A stretch of DNA of 64,000 nucleotides from Uloborus plumipes (GCA_038373865.1 JAXGGA010000031.1:62001-126000), one strand, 5' to 3'; positions 33,531 through 45,702 are shown, counted from the stretch's first letter. Notes: a model not told the origin generated them from the sequence alone. A program made the numbers and translations.

Positions 33531-35598
33531 TTTTGCCTCACATGAAGCGCTTTCGTAAAAGTGGGTTTCATTTTTCATTCTCGAATTTAACAGCACTCGT
33601 TCATCGTATAGATTGGGTCATCGAACTTGAAATTTACCTTTTCATTCTAATAGAGGTTATACTTCGACACTGAATACAACTCAGTTTTATCAGACTGGAA
33701 ACGTACCGCATTGTTAAAAACTATAAATTGAAATTTTATAAGATTCAAAACTGATAGCATTAACTGCAGATGTGTATCTTCTTTTTAAAAAACATCAATT
33801 CTAGACGTGTTTGTATAACTAAAAGTCAAACTTATTGGAAAGCCTTAATATATAGCTGTAAACATTTAATCTATAATTTCAAAATATAAAGTAATTAACG
33901 CAAAATGTTCATATAAGTTTCAAAGCAAACAAAGTTTCTGAAGATAAGAAAGTTATTAAAAATGTATCAATACCTGAATAATGTAATGCCGTAATTATGC
34001 TAAAAGGAAGAATTAAAAAACAATGATATGCAGACCGTCGTAAAATGTTTTAAATATCCTTCAATTAAAATTAACGTTAACGGACTGTTAGTTAAAATAG
34101 GTTTTGCCATGTCCTCTTCCAAAATGCAGAAAATCAAGAACACAGTTTGAAAAACATGTAAATTACTAGTACACAAGAAAATTCTAAAACGAATAATCAA
34201 TTTAGTCAATTTATTAGTTAGTCAAAAGTTAACGATGTTAAGAAGAAATATTAAAGGGGCAATTGTTTCAGAACCACTGTAGGTTGTTTATTATTTTTTA
34301 GATTAAAAAAACCTACCTTAATGCAATAACTTGTTCGTTCGGACAATAATCTCAGTGTCATTTAGCATGCATCTTTGAAAAGCGACAATTATTTTGCCGA
34401 GAGTACACGAATTTTAACAAACTCTTAAAACGTACCCATAAGAGCACTTAGACATAGTGCGTATGTATGGTGCAAAAATACTATTAGTTTTAAACAATGA
34501 CTTATTATGCTTGTATCAAAATACTTGGTAATATTGAGTAAATAAAGGCAATATCCTATTTCGCGACTTGATAGAATTTAAACTGTTCCAACAAATGATA
34601 ATTCAAATTATACAAAGAACACACAAAATTCTAATGAAAATTACAACATATTCGCATATTTTAGCGTCACAAGAAGAGAATAGAAGTAAGCATGGTTTTT
34701 GTCACACAGCTTAATTAACTTTTACTGAAAAAAAAAAGTTCAACGTTGTGGAACTTGAAATGCAATATTCCATGCTTTGGGGTTACTATGAAATTCTACT
34801 AGAGAAAAAAAATAAAAATGTTACTAAAAATTATATTTCTGAATAATGCCATTTTTCTTGAACTAAATAATGGTTCACACTCTCTCCAAAATATGTACAA
34901 ACGTTTTTTGGCTTTTATATTTTGAACTAGATTCGCACCGTTGCACGACTAGGGGCAAGTTCTAATTTAAAATTCATGTAGTACACGTCTGATTTAAGTA
35001 TTAAAATGTTTCTCCTTCCGCAAAATGTAAAAAAAAAATCCATATCCCAAAATTTAAAGTTTTAGATCGAACCGCTCGGAAAGATCGAGGCAGCGTTAAC
35101 ATTTCTTATCAGGCGTTTCTCGGTACATCAACTTTTCTTGGTTACATAGTACAACTTCTTGTGGTATAGCAACTATAACTGACACCCCCCCCCCTGTTCC
35201 ATTACTCCGTTCTACAGCAGTTAAAAGCAATGAGAGAAATTAAAAACTAATCAGCACCCTTTTCCACAAGAATCCATCTGTATATACGTTTTAATTGGGT
35301 TATTTGCATAGCTTTTATAATAATAGAATCAAAATAAAAACTACTCACTGCATTTTATTTCGTGCAAAAAACTAATGAACCCCAGTTAGGATTAAAATTT
35401 CGAGTGTATTGAGTTTTCTTTGATTCCATAAACTATTTTTGAACTGAATGACCCACAAAAATTATCGTATAAGCACAAACAGTTTCCAAAAAAAATGGGT
35501 TCTTGTGCTATACCTCTTAAGAAGTGTAAATCATTCAAAGCTCGTCAAACTTTAGAAAAGACCGCAATTCCAGTACTTTCATCTAAGAAAAAGATGCA
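33531..35598. other. No gene recognised
   Basis: AT-rich, with a C10 run at 35185-35194. No frames with recognisable content. Confidence 0.5.
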
Positions 35599-36762
35599 CA
35601 AATTTAAAGGATACATACAACGTTAAAAAGTACAAATATGCAGGAATACTGCAGACAAATACTTAGGCGTGAGCTTATGGACAAAAATTTTTTGTCGAAT
35701 GTCTGCTCAAAATCTTTCAAAATCACATTAGCTCACAATTTTTTGCATTGAAAAAAGAAAAAAAGGCGTTCCTTGTAACGCCGACACACGTATCTGCAAC
35801 AGTGGTTGGAAAAACTGCATTTATTTTGTAGCGAACTACAACTACCTTGTTATATATGTAGTTAACTAAAACTACAACTATTTTGTTATATATGTAGTTA
35901 ACTACAACTACAACTACTTTTTTTTAATGTAGCGACTACAAACTACTTTTGAATTGTAGTCGCTACTTCGCTACTTTTAAAAAATATACAAAAAAAAACC
36001 TACACCGTTTAAGGATTGACTGAAAAAAATCGAAAAGTGGTTTACGTTAGTAAATTAATTCATTTGAGTATAGAGTAGAACTAAGAATTGTCTTTGAATT
36101 TATTTGTTACTTTTCTTTTCAGTTCTTTTTTTTTTTGCTTAAATTTGTTCATTTTAGATTTTTTAATTTTTACGAACACTCGCCACAAGAAAGGAATCAA
36201 AAGTTGAAAGATTGAAAGAATTCAACCTTTTTTTTTAAATTTCTTACCGGAGAATATTTAGGAACATGAAAATTATTTGAAGGAATAAAAAAATTATGAT
36301 GCCAATTGCCAAATAAACCAATGACATCAAACAGCTAGAATGTATTTCGTCAAAATGATGTATCTAAGATCAGTTCATATTTTTATGGCATCAGCCGGAT
36401 TTTTCATTGCATCCGCTGCTGTACTCATGCGAGATTTGCACCAGTCAGAGTCAATTAAAACTTGTTTTTTTTTTTTTCTCTTTGGTTCTCTCTTTTTTTA
36501 TTTTTTTTTTCATTTATATATTTATTTTTTAATTTAAAAGTAGTTTCCAGAAGTCGCTACAAACTACTATTTTTTTGTATCGCGCTACTCACTACTCTAC
36601 TTTGTTTTAAAGTAGTGCGCTACACTACAGACTACTAAAAAATGTAGCTACTACAGTAGTTTCGCTACTTGTAGCGCGCTACTTCCGACCACTGATCTGC
36701 AGTATTCCTGCGCATTTGTGCTTTTTAACGATGTATTTATCCCTTAAAAATTTCCCTATATA
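35599..36762. repeat. Older inverted repeat split by a hAT-like element
   Basis: The left arm 35599-35659 (aaatttaaaggatacat..., acgttaaaaagtacaaata, tgcaggaatactgcaga) is the diverged complement of the right arm 36697-36762. The right arm starts at the right target duplication of the hAT-like element at 35800-36694, so the element inserted at the inner edge of this palindrome. Confidence 0.65.
35800..36694. mobile_element. Non-autonomous hAT-like element
   Basis: The ends are CAGTGGTTGGAA at the left and the complement of CAGTGGTCGGAAGTAGCGCG at the right. Subterminal gtagcg/gtagtt repeats fill about 150-200 bases at each end, as in many hAT elements. The flanks are ATCTGCAA (35792-35799) and ATCTGCAG (36695-36702), an 8-base duplication with one difference. 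The 895-base interior has no transposase. Confidence 0.8.
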
Positions 36763-37480
36763 TTCTACGCTATTAGAATAAAGTAATAATAAACTATTAG
36801 CTCTCTCGGATCATTGCAATATGTACTATCTAATGTCCCCCTTTAACAGATCTATTCTAACACCAAGCAATTAGGCCAGCTTACTATTTCCTCTGATTAT
36901 GACATATAGGAACTCACTAACTAAATTGCTCTCTAAAGCTCTGATTGGACATATACATTGATTCCCACATATTGCCACAGACAGTGTAATATGGGATAAC
37001 CCCGTATCCCAACATTCCCAATTGCTCACCTTACCCTAAGTTGATTAGATATGTGAACATATATGCCGTTTGGAGAATATACCCCCCAATATGCCGGACA
37101 ATCGATCACGTGATGACATGGACCATCGAGTATATAGCGGAACTTGATCGCACATCGTTTAATTTAATATTCCATTTGTCAACTGGCAGCGGTTCAGATG
37201 CTGGCTGAGCAAATATTTCATTTCATTATTTTTCTGTGGAGAATTGCCTGATTAAAGGGAAGTTTAATTAAAGAGATGAGGGATTTGCAGAAATATGTCT
37301 AATAAATGTCATTAAATTTGACTCTAATTTCCAGTGATTATCTTTATATGCATGGCTGGCCTTTTGTGCTGCTTGGAGGTAAAAGGGAGTCAGTGACAAA
37401 GTTGAAACTTTGGAGATAATTAGTACAAATGAGGTGCGAGACAATTATCTATTTAGAGTAGCAAGAGGTGTTAATAAATC
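36763..37480. promoter_or_regulatory. Non-repetitive block, possible regulatory DNA
   Basis: About 700 bases of mixed composition with many motif-like words: tgattagatatg, gcaattagg, caatcgatcacgtgatgac, ttaattaaagagatgag, ttatctttatatgcatgg. No repeats, homopolymers or frames. It is the most extended such block in the window and a candidate enhancer cluster, on appearance only. Confidence 0.3.
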
Positions 37481-37951
37481 TTTAAAAGGAACGTATGATA
37501 TCAAATGCGATGTCGAAAAATTAATGCAATAAGGGTCTTACATAATTCGAACTTAGCATGTGTTTTACTTCTGTAACTGCTTGTATAATGTTGTGAATGG
37601 AGGGTAAGGAGTTAAGAGTTAATGTACATTAGTTAAGGAGGTTCATGTACCTTGAAGATATTTTTTTTTATTATTTATGAATTGGAAGCAAAAGTAATTA
37701 CAGGATTTGTTTTTTAGGATTTCAAGAAAAGTTTTTCTATCAACTAGAGTTACGAGAGAGAAGTAATATGGGATAGTAAGGGTTTAATTCAAAATACTAT
37801 CTATTACTGAAATGTTAGTTGTTTTATTTTTTCTTCTAATGTTTTTTGAAATTGCACCCCCCCCCCCCTTGTAGAAAACGTAACAATAATAAGTGTTCCA
37901 CAGTACAATTATTCATGATCGCATACTAATTTCAAAATAGCTCTATACTAC
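37481..37951. other. No gene; C12 run
   Basis: AT-rich with a 12-base C run at 37857-37868. Confidence 0.5.
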
Positions 37952-37953
37952 TA

Positions 37954-39189
37954 GGGGAAAGTAGGGTAAAACCGGGTACCTAAGGTTTGAAGGCTCCCAA
38001 AACTCACAGTTTTTAACATAGAGGAACAAAATTTGGCAAAAGTATGCTCTACTTATCTGTTAATGGAACCGCAGTCTTGAAAATATTTCAGGTTTTTTTT
38101 CTGAATTTTTACATTTTTTTTTTGTAACAAGAGTCATTTTGCCCGGTTTTGCCCCACTAGTGGGGTAAAACCGGGTAGATATGTTATTGCTATGGGAAAA
38201 TAAAAAATTGAAAAGTTTCCACAAAATTCAAGTTTTATTTAGCAACATATGTTAACTGCTGTCATAAAATATCATAATTAGTATGACAGGACACATTAAT
38301 GAGCTGTAAGTTAGTTTAACTGTCTTTAGACTTAATTTTTTGCTGTTGTCTTTTCTTTGATTCATTTTTCTTTCCATCAGGTTTTTTTTTTGTCCACCTT
38401 TGGTCTTCTTTTTATCATTTTTCTTTTTCTTCGCTTCTAGTGTAGATTGAAATTGACGTTTGTATGGGGAGCCCGTCAAAATTACAGTTTTACTTTTTCT
38501 TTTGTCCTTCTTCGCCCTTGTCTTTCTCTCAGTGTACGGTGGAGGCATTAATTCGGAAGGTGAAACACTGAATGATGCATCTAGAATAGGTTTAGGGTTA
38601 GGAGACATGGACTTAGAACTGCAGGGTAAATTGATTTGCTCAGGTTCCGAAGCTGTTAGATTCGATGGTTAATATATCTTGTCTTGAAACCTCATTGTAA
38701 AATATTTTGGTTAAATAAAAATTGTTTTTCATTATATAATAGACTTATTATGTTTTAAAAACCAAGGGGTGAAACCGGGTACACGGTTTTGCCCCTTCGG
38801 TTAGTACCCGGATTCACCCCGCACATAAAGCTTTCATAAGACATGGCGTCAAATGACTATACAGAACGCTACAGACAAATACTTACAATAATAATGAAGG
38901 TAATTAAATGCTGTACAAAGAGAGCTACATGCCTTTACTCTTGCAGAAACAGGAACGTAGTACAATTCGGTTTTGTTTTGCTCAAAAATCGTAAGCAAAA
39001 ACCACTCAAATAGAATTTCCTTCATAGGAACGAGATAAGCATGTCTATTGCGTTCTGATGCAATCGCCACTGCTTCTTCATCAAGGTGGAAGGTAGTTCT
39101 TCTGTTTTTCACACGGTTGCAGCACTTACAGAGGCTAGAAGGGGGTACCCGGTTTGCTCCCGACTACCCGGTTTTACCCAACTTTCCCC
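37954..39189 (-). mobile_element. pogo-like DNA transposon, internally deleted
   Basis: Terminal inverted repeats GGGGAAAGTAGGGTAAAACC at 37954 and the complement of GGGGAAAGTTGGGTAAAACC ending at 39189, flanked by TA on both sides (37952-37953, 39190-39191), the target duplication of Tc1/mariner/pogo elements. The ggtaaaaccgggta motif and variants recur inside around 38140-38180 and 38765-38820. A pogo-type transposase C-terminus lies at 38252-38667 on the minus strand. The rest of the transposase is missing or unrecognisable. Confidence 0.75.
38252..38667 (-). pseudogene. pogo-type transposase, C-terminal fragment
   Basis: An open minus-strand frame of about 138 codons contains MPPPYTERKTRAKKDKRKSK followed by TVILTGSPYK, which resembles the basic tail after the DDE domain in pogo/Tigger transposases, where an ILT-S/D-T/S-P motif is common. 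A very lysine-rich stretch follows. The upstream catalytic domain (DDE) is not visible in the element. A second minus-strand frame at 38849-39112 lies where upstream coding sequence would be expected, but I do not recognise it. Confidence 0.6.
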
Positions 39190-39676
39190 TACTTTAGCCC
39201 ATTGATACCAGCTTTTACTAAAACATCAGTTTCTTTTTCTACATCTAAAGCAATCATTGAAAATTTATACGTTAATGCTAAACAGATACCTATGTTAATA
39301 TACAGTTCAACTATAGACTTTCAATAAGGATTTTTTAAGGTAACAGATTTAGGAATAATGTTGAAAATGTAAAACTATAGGAAGCTTTTAATAAATAACT
39401 TTAATTTTTTAATTCAGTTTTCTCACTTCAATTTACCTGAAAAAAATCCCTACAGACGCAGAAAATGGTATATCAAAGCAACCTAATACCTTTTACTTTT
39501 TAAGTCCCCAGATTAGAAGACTACCAATAAATCACAAACATTTCTTCAAAAAATATCCTATAGCTCAACTTATAAGAGATGCAAAAAGACCAAACCTGGG
39601 TTAAATTTGTGAAAGCTAATCTCCACAACAAAAACCACTTGTCTTTTGGTTTGGCTCTTACGTATCTATTCGTAAT
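39190..39676. other. No gene recognised
   Basis: AT-rich spacer between the pogo-like element and the nested inverted repeats. Confidence 0.5.
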
Positions 39677-39854
39677 GGCTAAAGTAAGAATGAAGAATAA
39701 ACCCAGCTTTAAGCGGTTAAAGCAGGGAATAACAGAACTTTTCTGCTAAAGCCTGAAGAGTTCCCAATTTTCCCTCTTTTGACAGGTTAAAAATTATTGT
39801 AATCAACCCTAGTCTATTAAAGCCCACTTCAATCATTTAAAGCTGTAGGATAAG

Positions 39855-41688
39855 TGCTCCAGTAGTCGGTCAGTCTCCAGTAGTCGGCCACAATGACACA
39901 AAACTCCTCATAAATACACTAGGTGGCCAAAAGTATCCGGACACTTTCAAAAATTCACATTTTTACATATAGCTGGAGAAATAAGTGATCAACTGTTCTT
40001 TAACTTTAGTCATACAAAATATAGGCTTCACCGAGCATTTCCAAGTTGAAATTAAATTACTCTTGCATTTGGGGGACGATAAGAAGGGGGGTCGAAAGAA
40101 TAACCGCTTTTTGACCATAACTCTTTGAAAATAGCTCGGAATAAGCTATGCATTTCAGTAATTAATTAGCATACTATGTATAATTACTATACAAATTCAA
40201 ATGAACGCACCACTCTTACTTCCGAAGATATGAAACATTTTTTTAAAAACGGCAATTTTATTTGAAGGGTTTTTGCTCATAACACGCAGAGTTTTTAATC
40301 AAATCTTATCAAAACTTCAGGAAAGATGACAAAATACAAGAGAAAGAACATACTAAAACGGTTTTTAAAAATATTAAAAATCCGATGAGATATGAACGTT
40401 AAAAGGAAAAAAAAAATTCACGGCGCATGCGCGAACGACAGAAATTTATAACTACAAAAATATTGCAGCCTGGTATATACTGCATCTTATAAAAAAAGTT
40501 CCAGTTGAATATCATGAAAAATGAAAAAGATATCAGCGATCTAGTGAGCTGTATTTCATTCATTCGCAGACAATACATACATAGTGAGGGTCTGTCCACA
40601 AAGAGCTATTTTTAAAATAAAGGTTATTTCGTCATCGTTCAAAATCAACGTTTCAGGGGGTCTCCGGATACTTTTGGCCACCTACTTATAAGGTCTTTTT
40701 GGCCGAATGGGCGAAATGTGATTTCTATGCCAAATATAAATTTTTAAACAGTATACAATTTAACATTGAAAAATATGCTCGATTGTCCCCACACTATTTG
40801 TGAACAACCCCTCTCCATTTATGAATTGACTGCAAATGAATGAATTACAGCTCACTAGATCACTGATATCTTTTTCAATTTTTACGATATTCAACTGGAA
40901 CTTTTTTTATAAGATGCAGTATACACCAGGCTACAATATTTTTGTAGTTATAAATTTCTGTCTTTCGCGCATGCGCCGTGCAAAATTATTTCCTTTTAAC
41001 GTTCATATCTCATCGGATTTTTAATATTTTTAAAAACCGTTTTAGTATGTTCTTTCTCTTGTATTTTGTCATTTTTCCTGAAGTTTTGATAAGGTTTGAT
41101 CAAAAACTCTGCGTGTTATGAGCAAAAACCCTTCAAATAAAATTGCCGTTTTTTAAAAAATGTTTCATATCTTAGGAAGTAAGAGTGGTACGTTCATTTG
41201 AATTTGTACAGTAATTATACATAGTATGCTAATTAATTACTGAAATGCATAGCTTATTCCGAGCTATTTTCAAAGAGTTATGGTCAAAAAGCGGTTTTTC
41301 TTTCGACCCCCCCTTCTTATCGTCCCCCAAATGCAAGGGTAATTTAATTTCAACTTGGAAATGTTCGGTGAAGAATATATTTTGTATGACTAAAGTTAAA
41401 GAACAATTGATCACTTATTTCTCGAGTTATATCTAAAAATGTAAATTTTTGAAAGTGTCCGGATACTTTTGGCCACCTAGTGTAGCAAATTTTTAATTCA
41501 AAATAAAATATGACGCATTCACACATTCATGTACCTATCCTCAATCATCGACCAGTAGCAGTTAAGTTTTGGGTACTTTTTTTGAATTAGTAATGAGTCA
41601 TTTCATTTTAAATGATGTGCCCGTCATCAAAGATTGCGATTCTGCTTATTTTTCAGCTAAGATGATTCTGTGACCGACTACTGGAGCA
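39855..41688. mobile_element. Middle inverted-repeat element of the nest
   Basis: tgctccagtagtcggtca at 39855-39872 and its exact complement at 41671-41688. The ctccagtagtcgg core is repeated once more just inside the left end. It encloses the element at 39922-41477 and lies within 39677-41909. No clear target duplication. Confidence 0.7.
39922..41477. mobile_element. Inner palindromic mariner-type MITE pair
   Basis: GGTGGCCAAAAGTATCCGGA begins at 39922 and its complement ends at 41477; TA lies directly outside both ends (39920-39921, 41478-41479). A complete unit is 39922-40682, with its own right end at 40676-40682 followed by TA. A second copy, in inverted orientation and truncated, occupies about 40830-41477. 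The two copies are nearly identical over about 640 bases and form a large hairpin. The paired frames 40399-40599 (minus) and 40836-41024 (plus) mirror each other and are not genes. The ends and TA duplication suggest a Tc1/mariner-type MITE. Confidence 0.75.
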
Positions 41689-41909
41689 TTTACTAGTGTT
41701 GACAACAGCTTGGATTATAACATATTTTTTTTTTTTTTAATTTCAGAAATAATTAGCGGATTCACTATCAGAAAGGTTCATTCTAAAGTTTTACCTTGTT
41801 TTAACAAGAGCTCCTTTAACCAGCTATAACTGGACATTACCAATTAAACTCGGTTTAAGCCGGTTTTAACGAATTAAAGCTAGTTTTACCCATCATTCTT
41901 ACTTTAGCA

Positions 41910-44270
41910 ATGCTGTTCCTGTAATAGCCAAAGGATTTAATTGATAAAATCCATGTCTTTAAATCCGCTTGTAATATTATGGGTTATGCATTTGGACCAG
42001 ACACTGGAAAGCATGACACAAAAATGTGGCGCAAAACACGGTAAAATGTTTTGTTGCGGAGGGACATTTCAATAACGTTATGGTGGCTTAGCCCAAAACT
42101 GTTTCTGTGCTAGTAAGAAAAATAATGCTAATAAAACAAAGCTGCAAAAAGGGCCGACGTGTTTCCGCGTTTCAATGAGCTCCTTTTCCAATACAAAAAG
42201 GCTCGAACATATGAATAAATTCTTCCGACGAAAGTTTAATTAGGTTTCGTTAGATGACTCTGAGTCCTTTAGCCTATACCTTTCCACATTAAACATTTTT
42301 CTTTAACAGCATCGGGTTATTTTTTAAATTAATTTTATGCTTTCAAGGTTATTTCTTAAAACTACTTTGTGGAGCAAAATACTTCATTCATTTCTAACTT
42401 GGTGCGTCTGAAGGGAAAAAAATCAAACATTATTCTAAAAGGATCAAAAATTAACTATAAAGTCAAAATAAAAAAAAAACGATTGCTTCGCAAGAAATGA
42501 AATTAGTACAAGATGTAAACTGTAAAAAAAAAAAGAAAATAATAATAATAATACACACTAAAAGCACAAGTTGCAATATATATTTTTTTTTTTTTGCAAT
42601 TTTGCTTAACTTATTATATCAATTAACATTACTAATCAACATTACTAAGTTTAAAACAACAAGAAATACTGAAAAGCGTGCTAGATTTAAGGTAAATTCC
42701 AATAAAAACGTACAAAATTTTACGTAGCTACGTAACCTTTTGTCCTTTTGAGATTTGTCAATCGCAGACAGGCTAACCTGAATTGAAATCAATTCAAGAA
42801 TAAAAAATACCTTTAAAAAAAGGCCAGGTTATTTATTATAAAATTATCTTCTCTCACAACTTTTCAGACACTTTCTTATTTATTAATCTTAATCATAATT
42901 ATATTAGAAAAAGACATAACCTTAATTGTACAGATAATTTCGTCAAAAGTACATACGAAGCTGTCAAATCTCAACTGAATATCAACATTAGTAAGCATTA
43001 TATTAAGAATTTTTCTAGCAGCGAGCGGCGTATACATTAGAAATGCTTATACGTTTTACTTACTTTCCGTTATTGATTGCAAAACAAATAAACAAATACA
43101 GTTTCTATTTGTGCGGGAGGCCAAGCTGAAGGGTTGAAACAGTAACAATATTTTACAAGTTTCCAGAACAGTAATCTGTTTTCATTTCGTGTCAAAAATA
43201 TTAAGCTGCCACTTCCTCCATTAATCATAAAACTTATTTACGAACATTAATCGTATAGAAATAAACAGCTCTTATTTGTTCACCAAACTGGCACAGAAAA
43301 CCTGCTTCACATTTATTTATTAAATGCTTAAATTGTTTCTACAAACCATGTTTTATTTTCTCAGGAAAAGTTTCAGTTTTTTTTTAAATAAAAACTGTCT
43401 GTAAATGAAAATGATGTGCGTTATTTTTAAATTACAAAACGAATAAACCCTTGAAAAATTAAAAGAAAATAATTAAAAAAAAGTTTTTTTTTCTGCAAAA
43501 TGAATGCATGAATGAAACCAATAATGGAAATATATTTGACAGTTTTTTTTTTTTTTGTAATAAATCCCTGTATTATTTTCAAAAGACACTTATTTAAAAA
43601 ATCAACTTAAATCCAGTTTTTCAGCTTAAAGTTTGAAGCAAAGATGAAAAAAAAACTAAGTGTTAAACTGATATTTTTATTTTCTGCAGTCGGTGTCTCT
43701 GAATTTGACAGAAACTAAAACATACATATTGTTTCAACTTTCTGATTTAACCATGACATGTCTTATATTCGAAAACAATTTACTTTGACTCTAACATGAT
43801 ATTTTTAGCAAAAACAATATGGCTATAAAAGCTCTCACGTTTAAAAATTATTTTAAAGCAAATAAACACATCAAAGCTAATTAAAATTATTTTTTCTGCT
43901 TTGTCAGTTGATGAATTCAACAATTAAAATCCTACAGCACTACAATTTTATTTAATGGCCTTGGAAATATAGTCACTCAATTTAATCATCGATCGGTAAC
44001 GAAATCTTATGTTCTGCATTAATTCAGTTTTTACAAAAATGCATTATTCTGAAACATATTTTGTTGATATTTACGAAAGCGTACGCATTAAATGCACAAA
44101 GAGGCAAATAATTATTTTGAATGTCTGATTATTACTGGTGTTTTAAAACTTTGTTTACAGTGTTTAAATGTGATTCAAGATATCTGACGTTATTTATTTT
44201 CTACAATGTTTATTTTCTAACAAGTTAATACCCTCCCATATCTTTTGTGATTTTTTAGCACGAGTAATGA
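41910..44270. other. No gene recognised
   Basis: AT-rich, with several A and T runs (42475-42600, 43495-43560). Nothing else supported. Confidence 0.5.
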
Positions 44271-45702
44271 TCTATAATAATAAAAGCAAGTGTAATGTGT
44301 CTGTCTGCCTGTCTGTCCATTTGTCTGACCGAGCTCTCCAGCCAAATCTATCGCACGCAGGGACCTGGAATTTTTTACACGGAAGCACAAAGGGGCTGGC
44401 CACTAGACCTCGAAGCCCGATTTTCGATTTTTGAATTAGAAAAATTTTAAAACATCTATATATATATATAAAGATGACGGTGTTTAGGGCCATTTTCCTG
44501 ATCAGCTGCTCTTTTGTCCCTGAAGTTACTTTGTGATTTAAATTTGCGTATAGATTTAAGTCTTGAAAATTTATTCAATTTGATTAATTAATATCTCCCG
44601 TTACTTACTTAAATTTCTGTCTCTTATATTTATTTGGCGAATTGATTTAAACTTGAACATGACTTTAAGTGGAATTTAAAAGGTTGTGGAGCGCATTTGA
44701 ACTAAAGAATATAATAATTGGTCTTCAGAGGGGTTAAAGTGAATTTAAATTTATTAAGTTGACTTCCTCAAAATTCGGTGTTACCGAAAATGTCACAATG
44801 GAACTATTATTGTTAAAAATTTAGGGATGGCTATTCAGTTCCTCTTCGCATTTGGCGTCGTAAAGTTTGGCGACAATCAGGAAATTTACCAAACCTCCCA
44901 GCCAGTGAAACACTACTTTCTCCAAATCAAAGAAAAAGAAAACTGTCTGGGGAGAAACAGCAGTTGTTTGCAGTCTAAAGAGTATTTTATTGCATGTTTA
45001 AAACATGTATTTAATGCCGCCATCACTAAATTTTTAATAATAATAGTTCCATTCTGACATTTTCTGTAACAACGCTATTCAGTTACTTTTCATATTTGGC
45101 TTCGTAAATTTTGGCAACAATCGGGAAATTTTCCAAACTTCCCGGCCAGTGAAATCTTGATTATTTGAGGGTCACTGTTAGATTGTAATCACTTCAAAGC
45201 GATGGTACGAAAGACATTATATTTCTTTCCTTTTAATGTTCACATTAAAATCATGGAAGAATGGTTGTGGCTGATCTACCTGATACAATCGGTTCCTTAT
45301 GTTAATAAATTTAGATTTGGCGACCAATTTTACATTGAAATTACGGTTAAATCGGTGAATTATATTAAATTTCAAGGGCAATATTGCTGCGGTCGTTGAG
45401 AGTTTTCGAAAATCTTGGCTCTACAGTTGTGTCAAAAGTTCCATTGGAACGTAAAAATTTCGCTAAAAATAAATAAGTTCGTCACACACGCACGAAAAGA
45501 AGAAAAAAGTCTTTAAAACTAAAATAATCCTCGCATTGAGCACTACAAACTGAAATGGCATTAAAAGTGTCATCAATATATTTTAAAAGGTCGTGGTGCA
45601 CATTTGAATTAAAGAATATAATAATTTTACTTAAGAGGGTGGAGTGAATTTAAATTTATTCAGTTGACTTTCGCACGGGCATCGCCGTGCGGGTACTGCT
45701 AG
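44271..45702 (+). mobile_element. Non-autonomous Helitron
   Basis: Begins TCTATAATAATAAAAGC and ends gggtactgCTAG. The terminal hairpin cgcacgg...ccgtgcg is at 45672-45691, 7 bases before CTAG. The left flank is A and the right flank is T, the Helitron target, with no duplication. The 1432-base interior has no Rep/helicase frame. It has internal repeats: 44671-44771 resembles the last 100 bases (45578-45670); 44827-44915 resembles 45072-45160; and 44792-44822 is the complement of 45027-45060. Frames at 44827-45057 and 45202-45399 have no known domains. Confidence 0.8.
45672..45691 (+). terminator. Helitron 3' terminal hairpin
   Basis: A 7-base stem cgcacgg / ccgtgcg with a 6-base loop, followed closely by the CTAG terminus. 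In Helitrons this hairpin marks the end for rolling-circle transposition. Confidence 0.75.

Larger units (their letters stand above)
39677..41909. mobile_element. Outer inverted-repeat element of a three-level nest
   Basis: gctaaagtaagaatga at 39678-39693 is matched by its exact complement tcattcttactttagc at 41893-41908, and the similarity continues inward with aagcttta-type words (gctttaagcggttaa against gctttaattcgttaa). Many gtttaa/ttaaac words mark both subterminal regions. It encloses the two elements below. No transposase. Confidence 0.6.

Noticed and set aside
38849..39112. N-terminal DNA-binding domain of the pogo-like transposase
   Set aside because: Position would fit, but I could not match the sequence to a pogo/Psq helix-turn-helix, so it was not called.
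44827..45399. Protein-coding cargo in the Helitron
   Set aside because: The two frames are short, unlike Rep or helicase, and overlap internal repeats.
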